Below, in pieces: positions 1 to 6,764 of a DNA stretch of 9,923 nucleotides. The stretch is from Methanobacterium sp. GTDB lineage: Archaea; Methanobacteriota; Methanobacteria; Methanobacteriales; Methanobacteriaceae. The notes beneath the pieces were generated by a model, which did not search any database, had not been told where the DNA came from, and was given only the letters and a program-made list of their open reading frames with translations. Positions within the stretch are counted from its first letter, which is position 1. The number at the start of each line of letters is the position of its first letter. Location of the stretch: the NCBI GenBank assembly GCA_003158115.1, contig PMGM01000040.1, positions 299 to 10,221 on the forward strand, read 5' to 3'. The translations under genes were made by a program, and so were the position numbers.

Positions 1-27
1 TTATCCTATTTTTTTTATTTATTTTAA

Positions 28-918
28 TTATTTACCTAAAACAGAGTCACTATTTTTCAAGATAACATCGGGACTGGTTCTTTCTGGAAGTAACAATATC
101 GCACCTAAAAAGAAACATACAGCTCCTACAAATGTTCCAAAATTTACTAATACAATATTCAAAGGCTGTCCTGTCATTGGCGGAATAAATGCTGATACAG
201 CAGAAACTCCAAAAGCTATTGAACCTACAAGGTTCAACAAAGCAATTCTCCATGAAATATTTCCTATCTGCCATGATAGCAGTGAATGCCCAACTTCCAA
301 CCATACAAGTCCACTTGCAATTAAAAAACAGATAGAACCAAAGGCATCTGGCCCCCACACAAGGTGGTTTATCTCTTGTGTTGTCATGGCAAAATTAAGG
401 GCGTAAAATGTACTAATATTAAAGAGAACAGTTCCAATCAACTGAACAACACTTGCAAGCCAATCAATTCTCCTTGGTTCCCATGTAATAAACCGTATTT
501 TTTCTTTTATTAAAGAACCTATAGGAGTTTGACGTGCATTAATAGTCTCTATATATTGTGATAATGATGCTGAAGTGAAGAAGATCGATCCAATAAAAAA
601 TGTTAGCCCATCATTTTGTATACCAACATGATTAAGATACATGGGAACTGTGCCAAGGGCAAAACAAGAAGCACCAATTGCAAATAATATACCTACCCAC
701 CATCCAATTGAATTTGGAGAATACCATGTAGAAGTTGGATTGCCCTCAAGAAGGTTATGATGTTTACGTTGATCCCGTGAATTCCATTGGACCCTTGATC
801 CTTGAGGATGGTTCATGATAGCCTTTGTTACAAATGGTCCGGGACCAACAGTTTTTAAGCATGACCAGTCGTCAGGAAGATCTAGAGAAGGAATGTAACA
901 TTTTGAGTCTTGATCCAT
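28..918 (-). CDS. Six-helix membrane protein with three YrhK-like hairpins
   Basis: Integral membrane protein of 296 residues, function unknown. In the numbering that includes the upstream TTG, a soluble N-terminus of about 70 residues precedes six hydrophobic segments near 73-95, 105-125, 153-176, 190-211, 223-246 and 254-279. Each helix carries the same core motif, [IVF]-G-[AST]-x-x-F: IGASCF, IGSIFF, IGTVLF, FGSICF, VGSIAF, VGAVCF. The two-helix spacing and this motif resemble the small YrhK-like domain, so I read the protein as three tandem YrhK-like hairpins; this is by eye, not by search. A short acidic and polar tail follows the last helix. The ATG at 916-918 is preferred because GGGAG (927-931) sits 8 nt upstream; a TTG one codon earlier is possible and would make 297 residues. 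It appears to be a single-gene unit. No catalytic residues are evident; a channel or structural membrane role is only a guess. Confidence 0.8.
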   Translation of the reverse strand: MDQDSKCYIPSLDLPDDWSCLKTVGPGPFVTKAIMNHPQGSRVQWNSRDQRKHHNLLEGNPTSTWYSPNSIGWWVGILFAIGASCFALGTVPMYLNHVGIQNDGLTFFIGSIFFTSASLSQYIETINARQTPIGSLIKEKIRFITWEPRRIDWLASVVQLIGTVLFNISTFYALNFAMTTQEINHLVWGPDAFGSICFLIASGLVWLEVGHSLLSWQIGNISWRIALLNLVGSIAFGVSAVSAFIPPMTGQPLNIVLVNFGTFVGAVCFFLGAILLLPERTSPDVILKNSDSVLGK

Positions 919-981
919 CAAGTTATCTCCCAGTTATGATAATTGTAATAGAATAGAACAATTTAATTAAATCTAAGAATT

Positions 982-1040
982 ATTTTAGATTATAATCCAC
1001 ATATAATATAATGATATGCTCTATTATTATAATCTAAAAT
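982..1040. repeat. 15-bp perfect inverted repeat flanking a TATA-like element
   Basis: The arm ATTTTAGATTATAAT (982-996) is repeated exactly as its reverse complement ATTATAATCTAAAAT (1026-1040) with a 29-nt spacer. On the minus strand the spacer holds the TATA-like run TTATATTATATG (about 999-1011), a fair box A for the membrane protein starting at 918. The arms would then bracket the promoter. A partial third half-site (ATCTAA, 971-976) lies next to the left arm. The sequence is nearly all A/T, so chance matches of this length are not negligible. It may be an operator or a hairpin. Confidence 0.5.
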
Positions 1041-1060
1041 TCATTTAAAATAAAGAATTT

Positions 1061-1092
1061 AAAAGAAAAAAATGTAGAAACTAATGAAAAAA
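1061..1092 (-). terminator. Archaeal T-tract terminator after the Thr/Asn-rich gene
   Basis: On the minus strand, starting 13 nt beyond the stop codon at 1106, there is a T6 tract (1087-1092) followed by a T7 tract (1066-1072) in T-rich sequence. Archaeal RNA polymerase terminates at such runs without needing a stem-loop. Confidence 0.55.
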
Positions 1093-1105
1093 TTTATCAA
1101 TCCAA

Positions 1106-1552
1106 TTATCCAGTATTGTTAGTTGTTTTTTTTGTGGATGATGGACTTGTTTGAGAATTTGTTGATGTCTTAATTTTATTTGTTGTAGTTTTAGAGGTAT
1201 TACTGCCTTGTTTATTTGTATTTGTACCTTTATTACTCGTATTATTAACTTGTTTACTCGTACTAGCACTTGGAGTGTTTCCAGTACTTTTATTGGTATT
1301 AGTTGATGTTGTATTTACTTGTGGCGTTTCTATTCCGATTGTTGATGCATTTGTGTGTGATACCGGGGCAGTTATAGTATTATTTGTTGTATTGCCAATC
1401 AGATTATTTGTTGTGGGAATAGGGCTTTGTAAGGATGGAACAGTAAAATAAGCAGCCGATAAACCTAAACCCATTAATAATATCAAACTGATGATAGTCA
1501 ATTTATTTCTAAATGATGATTTTACAGTCTTTTGTGGCATTTTAGAAAGCAT
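1106..1552 (-). CDS. Secreted or membrane-anchored Thr/Asn/Ser-rich protein
   Basis: A 148-residue protein with a short basic N-terminus (MLSKMPQKTVKSSFRNK), one hydrophobic segment (about residues 18-36) and then about 110 residues of low-complexity Thr, Asn, Ser and Lys with scattered Pro. It has no Cys and no second membrane helix. The layout fits a Sec signal peptide or signal anchor with an extracellular disordered tail. By my count about nine N-x-S/T sequons occur in the tail, so archaeal N-glycosylation is plausible. Such tails are typical of cell-surface spacer or adhesin-like proteins, but no binding domain is present. The start chosen is the ATG at 1550-1552 because GGTGG (1558-1562) lies 5 nt upstream; GTG and TTG codons further up overlap that site. 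Its composition differs strongly from its neighbours. No family is recognised. Confidence 0.7.
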   Translation of the reverse strand: MLSKMPQKTVKSSFRNKLTIISLILLMGLGLSAAYFTVPSLQSPIPTTNNLIGNTTNNTITAPVSHTNASTIGIETPQVNTTSTNTNKSTGNTPSASTSKQVNNTSNKGTNTNKQGSNTSKTTTNKIKTSTNSQTSPSSTKKTTNNTG

Positions 1553-1600
1553 AATTTCCACCAAATCTTCTTTTTAACCTCATATCTTTTTTAAGAACAT

Positions 1601-1609
1601 AAAAAAAAA
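1601..1609 (-). terminator. T9 tract upstream of the Thr/Asn-rich gene
   Basis: Nine consecutive T on the minus strand, 49 nt before the start codon at 1552. It could end transcripts from the small gene at 1822-1935. If the box A near 1683-1692 drives the downstream gene, the tract lies inside its leader and could act as an attenuator. This is seen only as a sequence run. Confidence 0.35.
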
Positions 1610-1675
1610 TTATCTAAACAAACCAAATAACACATTTTATTATCCGGTCTAATTCTTCTTAATACAATTTAGTAC

Positions 1676-1699
1676 ACCATAATTTATAAATTTTATGGT
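1676..1699. promoter_or_regulatory. Palindromic TATA element, candidate promoter/operator
   Basis: The perfect 7-bp arms ACCATAA (1676-1682) and TTATGGT (1693-1699) enclose the near-palindromic box A-like core TTTATAAATT. The core could act in either direction. On the minus strand it would give a leader of roughly 108 nt for the Thr/Asn-rich gene. The C/G-containing ends make it less likely to be simple AT coincidence than other repeats here. No regulator is known for it. Confidence 0.4.
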
Positions 1700-1821
1700 A
1701 AGATCTTATATTTTTTCATGATAAGAAAAATCAACATAATTATATCTAATTTCTAAACTAAAATAGATTATTGTCCGACTAGAAGTAAACACAGAAAATG
1801 AAAAGAAATATTATCAATTCA

Positions 1822-1935
1822 TTAATTTAATGTTTTTTCTTGAGATTTTTTCAATGATCTATTATATCCCAGAAATAGGATAGAATACAGTAAAAAAAAT
1901 CCACATATCAATCCCATAGGTATTATTAAATCCAC
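1822..1935 (-). CDS. 37-residue single-pass membrane peptide
   Basis: Small gene in an otherwise empty stretch. The peptide begins MDLIIPMGLICGFFLLYS, continues ILFLGYNRS and ends in a basic, polar tail (LKKSQEKTLN). Residues 3-24 form one membrane helix and the charged C-terminus would remain in the cytoplasm. The start is GTG (1933-1935). It is supported by AGGTGA (1940-1945), an exact match to the anti-Shine-Dalgarno partner, placed 4 nt upstream, as is usual for the GGTGA part of that site. A clean box A (minus-strand TTTATATATT, 2008-2017) lies about 78 nt upstream, giving a leader of about 50 nt. No family is recognised; it could be a small-protein subunit of a membrane complex, a regulator or a toxin-like peptide. 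Promoter, ribosome binding site and hydrophobic profile in register make it a probable real gene. Confidence 0.6.
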   Translation of the reverse strand: MDLIIPMGLICGFFLLYSILFLGYNRSLKKSQEKTLN

Positions 1936-2007
1936 GATTTCACCTTCTTATTACTAACATATTTCATATTATTAACATTATCAGCTAAATTATACTTTAA
2001 AAGTTTT

Positions 2008-2017
2008 AATATATAAA
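2008..2017 (-). promoter_or_regulatory. Box A promoter of the 37-residue peptide gene
   Basis: The minus strand reads TTTATATATT, a near-ideal archaeal box A, preceded by the A-rich run GCAAAAC as a possible BRE. Transcription would start near 1987, leaving a leader of about 50 nt that contains the AGGTGA site. Confidence 0.55.
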
Positions 2018-2100
2018 GTTTTGCATATCCAAAAAGAATAGGAACATCTCTTTATCAATATAATAATTTCCAGATTTTATTATCCTGAACTTAATCAAAT

Positions 2101-2109
2101 AAAAAAAAA
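2101..2109 (-). terminator. T9 tract downstream of the METTL5-like gene
   Basis: Nine T on the minus strand, about 145 nt after the methylase stop codon. It is the first strong T-run on that side, although weaker T-rich sequence (about 2210-2235) lies closer to the gene and could also terminate. Confidence 0.35.
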
Positions 2110-2253
2110 TGTATTGATTTATATGAGTATTTTAACAATGATCTATATTTAAAAATTCAATTACAAGAATAGTTTCGAGCAAGTAGGTTTTACAGAAGTT
2201 TACTGACGAGAAAACAATTAAAATAATTATACTTGTTACATAGTATCATTCCC

Positions 2254-2871
2254 CTATATTTCAACTCTCAGTAGTACAACTTTAATATCTACTTTATCAT
2301 TCCTATGGAAATCATAGGTTCGAAGTATTGGGAAGGTATAATGAAACACATGAGATATATCAGCACCTTCTTTCTTGAAGAAGTTAGAAACAAAATCTTC
2401 GGTTTCATGGATATGGAATGAATAAACAACAGGTGCAATTTCAAGTGCTTTTACCATGAATAATCTATCTGCCTCCTTTCTGTTAGTTTTCTGAGCACCA
2501 AATGGAGGATTTTGTATAACTGTATCAGCTGATTCACTAAAATCTCTAATATCACTAGTAACAAACCGGGCTTTATCTTGAACTCCCATTTTCAATGCTT
2601 GTATTTCTGCTATTGAAACTGCTTCATCATCAATATCAACACCAACAGATTCTCTAGCACCCATCATAGACGAGCCAATAGTGAATATACCAGTACCACA
2701 ACCAAGATCTGCAACCTTCATCCCATCTATATCCCCAATAGAATGAGCATTCCATAAAACATCAGCAGCTATAATTGAAGGTGTAGAATACTGTTCCAGA
2801 TCTATTTTAGGGTTATTATGAGGAGGAATATCCTGTAAAGCCATTTCAAGCTGTCTTTTTTTGTTAAACAT
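2254..2871 (-). CDS. METTL5-like RNA adenine-N6 methyltransferase
   Basis: Class I SAM-dependent methylase of 205 residues, about the length of the METTL5/COG2263 family. Human METTL5, with TRMT112, makes N6-methyladenosine in 18S rRNA; archaeal members are predicted to do the same in 16S rRNA. In order: LEQY (25-28), the conserved family entry motif; the SAM-binding loop DLGCGTG (55-61); acidic ribose-binding site VGVDID (76-81); a second acidic site SDI (106-108); catalytic NPPF (121-124) followed by G, the signature of amino-group adenine methylation; and the family C-terminal block with VYSFH (149-153), YDFHR (186-190) and a closing beta strand VDIKVVLLRVEI. No key residue is missing. The ATG start has AAGGA about 8 nt upstream. 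The gene is divergent from pycA and appears monocistronic. Its archaeal partner would be a Trm112-like zinc protein, not present here. Confidence 0.88.
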   Translation of the reverse strand: MFNKKRQLEMALQDIPPHNNPKIDLEQYSTPSIIAADVLWNAHSIGDIDGMKVADLGCGTGIFTIGSSMMGARESVGVDIDDEAVSIAEIQALKMGVQDKARFVTSDIRDFSESADTVIQNPPFGAQKTNRKEADRLFMVKALEIAPVVYSFHIHETEDFVSNFFKKEGADISHVFHYTFPILRTYDFHRNDKVDIKVVLLRVEI

Positions 2872-3038
2872 GAAAAGAATCCTTATAACTATGGAATTAA
2901 ATATGTATTTTCACTCCCCTATAATTGGGATACGAAAATTCCAGTTTATATTATGATTCGAATTGAAGATCGAATAATTAATAGAAATATTCATTACAAC
3001 TCATTTATAAATAAGTTTTAGTTAGGAAGTATAAAATT

Positions 3039-3074
3039 TATTATATATCTCCATATAAAAATAGATATATAATA
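3039..3074. promoter_or_regulatory. Inverted repeat over the pycA promoter, candidate BirA operator
   Basis: Perfect 12-bp arms TATTATATATCT (3039-3050) and AGATATATAATA (3063-3074) are separated by 12 nt. Both arms contain box A-like sequence, and transcription from either would start about 50-80 nt before pycA. Two arms about two helical turns apart suit a dimeric winged-helix repressor, and the birA product of this operon has that domain. The site differs in sequence from the bacterial BirA box, and its A/T content weakens the case. The promoter assignment is firmer than the operator assignment. Confidence 0.45.
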
Positions 3075-3146
3075 TTAACGCTAAAAAAAAGATTTCAAAG
3101 CTTGTTATAAAGGTATGATAAATAAAATTCTTTAAGGAAAGATATC

Positions 3147-4631
3147 ATGTTTAAAAAGGTTTTAATAGCCAATCGTGGAGAAATAGCAATACGTGTAATG
3201 AGAGCTTGCAAAGAACTGGAAATAGACAGTGTTGCAGTATTCTCAGATGCTGATAAAAATTCTCTTTTTGCAAAATATGCAGATGAAGCCTTTAATATTG
3301 GCGAACCAGCGCCTGCAAAAAGTTATCTGAATATTGATAAAATAATAGACGTTGCACTGGATTCAGGTGCAGAGGCAATACACCCCGGATATGGATTCCT
3401 TGCAGAAAACTCTCTTCTAGGTGAAGAATGTGAAAAACATGGCATTAAATTAATTGGGCCAAGTGGGAGAGTTATTGAAGAGATGGGTAGTAAAATTACC
3501 TCTAAAAAGCTCATGAAAAAGGCAGGTGTCCCTGTGATACCCGGAGCAAGTAAGGGAATAGATTCTGTAGAAGAAGCAGCTAAAATGACCGAAGCTATAG
3601 GGTATCCGGTTATTATTAAAGCATCTGCTGGTGGTGGCGGAATAGGAATGAGAACCGTCTATGAGGAAGATGAATTGGTAAGAGCCATAGAATCAACTAA
3701 ATCTGTTGCAGCATCTGCATTTGGAGATTCTACAGTATACGTCGAAAAATACGTTGAAGAACCACGACACATAGAATTTCAGATACTTGCAGATGAACAT
3801 GGCAACACCATCCATGTAGCTGACAGGGAATGTTCAATACAAAGAAGACACCAGAAACTAATTGAAGAAGCACCATCACCAATTATGACAGACGAACTCA
3901 GAGCAAAAATGGGTGAAACAGCTGTTAAGGCAGCAACATCCATAGGATATACTAATGCAGGTACAGTTGAGTTTATCTATTCAAATGGTGAATATTACTT
4001 CCTTGAGATGAATACCCGTATACAGGTTGAACATCCGATAACCGAAGCAGTTACAGGTATAGACCTTGTTAAGGAACAGATTAAAATAGCAGCAGGTAGA
4101 GAAGTTTGCTGTTCCCAAAGCGATATATCAGTCAGAGGTCATGCAATAGAATGTCGTATAAATGCTGAAGATCCTCTTAACGATTTTGCACCTAATCCTG
4201 GTAAAATTACAGGTTACAGATCACCGGGAGGTAATGGTGTAAGGGTTGATAGTGGTGTTTACAACAATTATACGATACCACCATATTATGATTCAATGAT
4301 ATCCAAACTTATAGTGTGGGGAAGAACACGTAATGAGGCTATTGCAAGAATGCGAAGGGCATTGTCGGAATATATTATACTTGGTGTTAAGACAACCATA
4401 CCATTCCATAAGTCAATGATGGCCAATCAACAATTTAGAGCTGCTAATCTTCACACACACTTTGTTGACCAGTATAAAAAAGAGATAATTGAAAATATTG
4501 AAAAAGTAATTCAAAAAGATAAAGAAATGGAAGCTCGTCTTAAATCTACATTTTTGCCTTCCCGAAAAGTTGCAGCAGTATCAGCAGCTGTTTCAAGTTA
4601 TATGGCAGATTCATTAAAAAAAGCCGAATAA
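3147..4631 (+). CDS. pycA: Pyruvate carboxylase subunit A (biotin carboxylase)
   Basis: ATP-dependent biotin carboxylase, the A subunit of the two-subunit archaeal pyruvate carboxylase. It carboxylates the biotin on PycB with bicarbonate; PycB then makes oxaloacetate, which methanogens use for the incomplete reductive TCA branch. Domains in order: N-terminal fold (ANRGEIA, 8-14; HPGYGFLAEN, 79-88), ATP-grasp with K116, the glycine loop AGGGGIG (161-167), EPRHIEFQ (205-212), K237, metal ligands E275 and E287, and MNTRIQVEH (288-296) with catalytic R291 and E295. The C-terminal domain has ECRINAEDP with R337. Residues run one behind E. coli AccC numbering, and all catalytic positions are kept. 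Bacterial enzymes have Lys or Arg where the glycine loop here has Ile166; I recall Ile as normal in methanogen PycA. The C-terminal tail past about 445 is longer than in AccC. AAGGA (3134-3138) lies 8 nt before the ATG. birA follows after 19 nt. Confidence 0.96.
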   Translation: MFKKVLIANRGEIAIRVMRACKELEIDSVAVFSDADKNSLFAKYADEAFNIGEPAPAKSYLNIDKIIDVALDSGAEAIHPGYGFLAENSLLGEECEKHGIKLIGPSGRVIEEMGSKITSKKLMKKAGVPVIPGASKGIDSVEEAAKMTEAIGYPVIIKASAGGGGIGMRTVYEEDELVRAIESTKSVAASAFGDSTVYVEKYVEEPRHIEFQILADEHGNTIHVADRECSIQRRHQKLIEEAPSPIMTDELRAKMGETAVKAATSIGYTNAGTVEFIYSNGEYYFLEMNTRIQVEHPITEAVTGIDLVKEQIKIAAGREVCCSQSDISVRGHAIECRINAEDPLNDFAPNPGKITGYRSPGGNGVRVDSGVYNNYTIPPYYDSMISKLIVWGRTRNEAIARMRRALSEYIILGVKTTIPFHKSMMANQQFRAANLHTHFVDQYKKEIIENIEKVIQKDKEMEARLKSTFLPSRKVAAVSAAVSSYMADSLKKAE

Positions 4632-4650
4632 ATGGTAAAGAGGCATTTAT

Positions 4651-5625
4651 ATGACTAAAAAAATAATATTAAAAACCCTTTACGAAAAAAAAGATGAATA
4701 CGTTCCTTTAGAAGAATTAGTAAATGAAACAGGTAAATCCCAAAAAGAAGTAGAGATTGAATTCGATACACTCGAAGACGAAGGATATATTATAAATCAT
4801 TCTAAATTAGGTTATAGACTCATTAAAACTCCAAACCTCCTTTTACCTTATGAAGTTAAAAAGGGACTCAAAACCAAATTTATGGGTAAAGACATACATT
4901 ACTTCAAGGAAGTAGATTCAACCAATGATGTTGCGAAGTACTTGGCTGAAAATGGTGCTGAAGAAGGTACAGTTGTAGTAGCTGAAATTCAAAATAGGGG
5001 TAAAGGTAGAATGGGTAAAACATGGATATCGCCCCCTGGCGGTGTATGGATGAGTATAATACTCAGACCTGACATACCTACATCAAAAGCACCACAACTG
5101 ACATTAGTAACAGGAGTTGCAGTTGCAGAAACTCTTAAAAAAGAATTAAACCTAGATGTCGGAATTAAGTGGCCTAATGATATATTAATTGGAAACAAAA
5201 AAGTTTGTGGTATATTAACCGAAGTCAACGCCAATATTAATAAAATAAACTATGTTATAGTTGGAATTGGTATAGACATGAATGTGGATGTTCCCCTTTT
5301 ACCACCGGACCTTCAGGAAGGTGCAACATCGCTTAAAAATGAATTAGATACCGAGATAAATGGTGCTATATTAGTACAGAAGTTCCTTTTAAATTTGGAA
5401 AAGTTGTACAACCAATTTACTTCTGGTAAATTTCCAGATATACTTAATGAATGGCGTTTTCTTTCAAAAACAATTGGACGTAAGGTTGAAGTCAGAACTA
5501 GAGGCAAAACTATCCGTGGCGATGCAATAGGAATCAATAAAGATGGTATTCTTATATTAGAACTTGACGATGGCAGTCTAAGAAAAATAATATCTGGTGA
5601 ATGTCTTCACATTAATACTTCATAA
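4651..5625 (+). CDS. birA: Biotin protein ligase with N-terminal winged helix (BirA type)
   Basis: Activates biotin as biotinyl-5'-AMP and transfers it to the carrier lysine of an acceptor protein, here presumably PycB of pyruvate carboxylase. The 324 residues have the class II arrangement. A winged helix-turn-helix (about 1-60, KKIILKTLYEKKDEYVPLEE then GKSQKEVEIEFDTLEDEGYI) comes first. The ligase core has DSTN (89-92), the biotinyl-AMP loop RGKGRMGKTW (116-125), GGVWMSIILRP (130-140), KWPNDI (173-178), KKVCGILTE (183-191) and GIGIDMN (205-211). An SH3-like C-terminal domain (about 276-317) follows. The DNA-binding domain suggests that it also represses transcription, as in E. coli, and the inverted repeat upstream of pycA is a candidate target. 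GAGG (4640-4643) sits 7 nt before the ATG. The gene is 19 nt behind pycA, so the two are almost certainly cotranscribed; a pycA-birA pair is known from Methanothermobacter. Confidence 0.95.
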   Translation: MTKKIILKTLYEKKDEYVPLEELVNETGKSQKEVEIEFDTLEDEGYIINHSKLGYRLIKTPNLLLPYEVKKGLKTKFMGKDIHYFKEVDSTNDVAKYLAENGAEEGTVVVAEIQNRGKGRMGKTWISPPGGVWMSIILRPDIPTSKAPQLTLVTGVAVAETLKKELNLDVGIKWPNDILIGNKKVCGILTEVNANINKINYVIVGIGIDMNVDVPLLPPDLQEGATSLKNELDTEINGAILVQKFLLNLEKLYNQFTSGKFPDILNEWRFLSKTIGRKVEVRTRGKTIRGDAIGINKDGILILELDDGSLRKIISGECLHINTS

Positions 5626-5669
5626 AAAAATTTACTTTTTTTTAATATTTTCTTATAAATTTTTATTTT
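5626..5669. terminator. Convergent T-tract terminator region between birA and rtcA
   Basis: The 44 nt between the facing stop codons hold several T tracts on the plus strand (a run of eight Ts around 5636-5643, then T-rich to 5669), which would stop birA transcripts. A T7 run on the minus strand (5624-5630) would stop rtcA transcripts. No hairpin is needed for archaeal termination. Confidence 0.6.
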
Positions 5670-6686
5670 TTAATCCACCATTATAACTGCTGCTTCACCA
5701 ATAATTCCATCAACTTGAAATTTTTTATCAATAAACTTCTCGGTTATGTGTATATTGGTTAGGGCATGTTGTGTAAGTTCAGCTGTTTTTATAGAGGAAC
5801 TTCCAGCAAGTGCCATGTAGGGTATTAGTTGATCACCCATATATCTGTCAACAGCTGATCTACGTGATATATGATATAAAATTTGTTTAGCAGCTTCAGA
5901 ACCCACTTTTTCGGCTTTTTTTCCAGGTTCACCTATAGCACTACCACTTACAGGTGTTATACCATTTGTCCATAGGAAAATACTAAATCCTGGACCAGTG
6001 GCATTTTGTGAACCTTTAATTATAATTTTAGATTTGTATCCTTCACTTTGAAGAATATTCTCCGCACTTTGGGCTTGTCTTTCAGCTATATGGATTGGAA
6101 GTTTTACAGAATGGGATATACCACAAATACAGTCAAATTGAAGGTCTGAAATATTTAATGGTTTTAATTTCATTATGGGTTCAACTTCAATTTCTAAAAT
6201 TCCCCCTCCACGAGGGTAATGCCCCCTACGAATAATATTGATATGTGCATTGTATCCCATCAACCTTAAAATGGGAAGTGTTACATTTTCAACATAATCA
6301 ACACTTGGAGCCCATCTAACATCTGTGCCACCGGTAATTCTAATTTTAACAGGACCATCTGCAAATGCTGCTGGAATCATAAATGCTTGAAGTATTAAAG
6401 AGATACTACCAGCAGTTCCTATATCAATTTCATAAACACCCCCATTCAAAGATTTAGGAGTAAAAGAAATTTCAGTTGATCCTACCTCCAGTCCTTTAAC
6501 CGATGCATTTGAAAGGTCTGCTACAGCTTTAACAGCATTCATATGTTGAGGCATGAGCCCGGGTTTAGGTCTTCCAGAACGTATGTTTGTTATATGGACG
6601 GGTTTGGATGTGACTGCTGAAAGTGCTGTTGCAATACGAAGTACTGATCCCCCACCTTCACCATAGGATCCATCAATTTCAATCAA
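5670..6686 (-). CDS. rtcA: RNA 3'-terminal phosphate cyclase
   Basis: RtcA converts an RNA 3'-phosphate to a 2',3'-cyclic phosphate using ATP through a covalent His-AMP intermediate. The 338 residues match the family length and cover it end to end. Landmarks: N-terminal IDGSYGEGGG (4-13), SGRPKPGLMPQH (37-48), ADGPVKIRITGGTD (109-122), RGHYPRGGG (154-162), and the C-terminal TQH (305-307), whose His307 is the expected adenylylated residue. The first motif has Ser14 where E. coli and many relatives have Gln (GEGGGQ), which may be lineage-specific. The start is TTG (6684-6686): an in-frame TAA lies two codons upstream, and GGGGGT is 6 nt before the TTG. The gene follows the PLP-enzyme gene by 78 nt on the same strand, so it may be the last gene of that operon or have its own promoter. 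In E. coli rtcA pairs with the ligase rtcB; no ligase is present here. Confidence 0.94.
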   Translation of the reverse strand: MIEIDGSYGEGGGSVLRIATALSAVTSKPVHITNIRSGRPKPGLMPQHMNAVKAVADLSNASVKGLEVGSTEISFTPKSLNGGVYEIDIGTAGSISLILQAFMIPAAFADGPVKIRITGGTDVRWAPSVDYVENVTLPILRLMGYNAHINIIRRGHYPRGGGILEIEVEPIMKLKPLNISDLQFDCICGISHSVKLPIHIAERQAQSAENILQSEGYKSKIIIKGSQNATGPGFSIFLWTNGITPVSGSAIGEPGKKAEKVGSEAAKQILYHISRRSAVDRYMGDQLIPYMALAGSSSIKTAELTQHALTNIHITEKFIDKKFQVDGIIGEAAVIMVD

Positions 6687-6764
6687 AGATTTAACCCCCA
6701 GAAGATGTTCATTTTGAATTAGAATAAATAATATCTATTATTATTGATTTTAAAGATTTTAAAT

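Larger units (their letters stand above)
1936..2253. other. Intergenic stretch with box A and T-tract
   Basis: This 318-nt stretch holds the ribosome binding site (1940-1945) and box A (2008-2017) of the 37-residue peptide gene. It also holds a T9 tract on the minus strand (2101-2109) that may end the methylase transcript, and a 55-60 nt island (about 2160-2216) that is more G/C-rich (about 32%) than the flanks. I see no open frame with a ribosome binding site and no convincing tRNA or C/D-box RNA. The island might be a decayed gene, a long 3' untranslated region or a small RNA. Confidence 0.4.

Noticed and set aside
50..358. Open frame of 102 residues inside the membrane protein gene
   Set aside because: It lies wholly within the membrane protein gene in another frame, has unusual Cys/Phe/Trp composition and no family signal; it is a shadow.
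1081..1269. Open frame of 62 residues overlapping the Thr/Asn-rich gene
   Set aside because: It is a frame-shifted reading of the low-complexity repeat codons, with no ribosome binding site.
2120..2210. C/D-box guide RNA with ATGATC and CTGA elements
   Set aside because: The C box differs from RTGATGA at two positions and no C'/D' pair with proper spacing is present.
2305..2320. GGTTCGA string resembling a tRNA T-loop
   Set aside because: It lies inside the conserved C-terminal codons of the METTL5-like gene, and no acceptor or anticodon stem surrounds it.
2953..3021. Possible 22-residue frame (ATG ATT CGA...) upstream of pycA
   Set aside because: It has no ribosome binding site, is very short, and the peptide has no hydrophobic or regulatory feature; biotin-related leader peptides are not known here.
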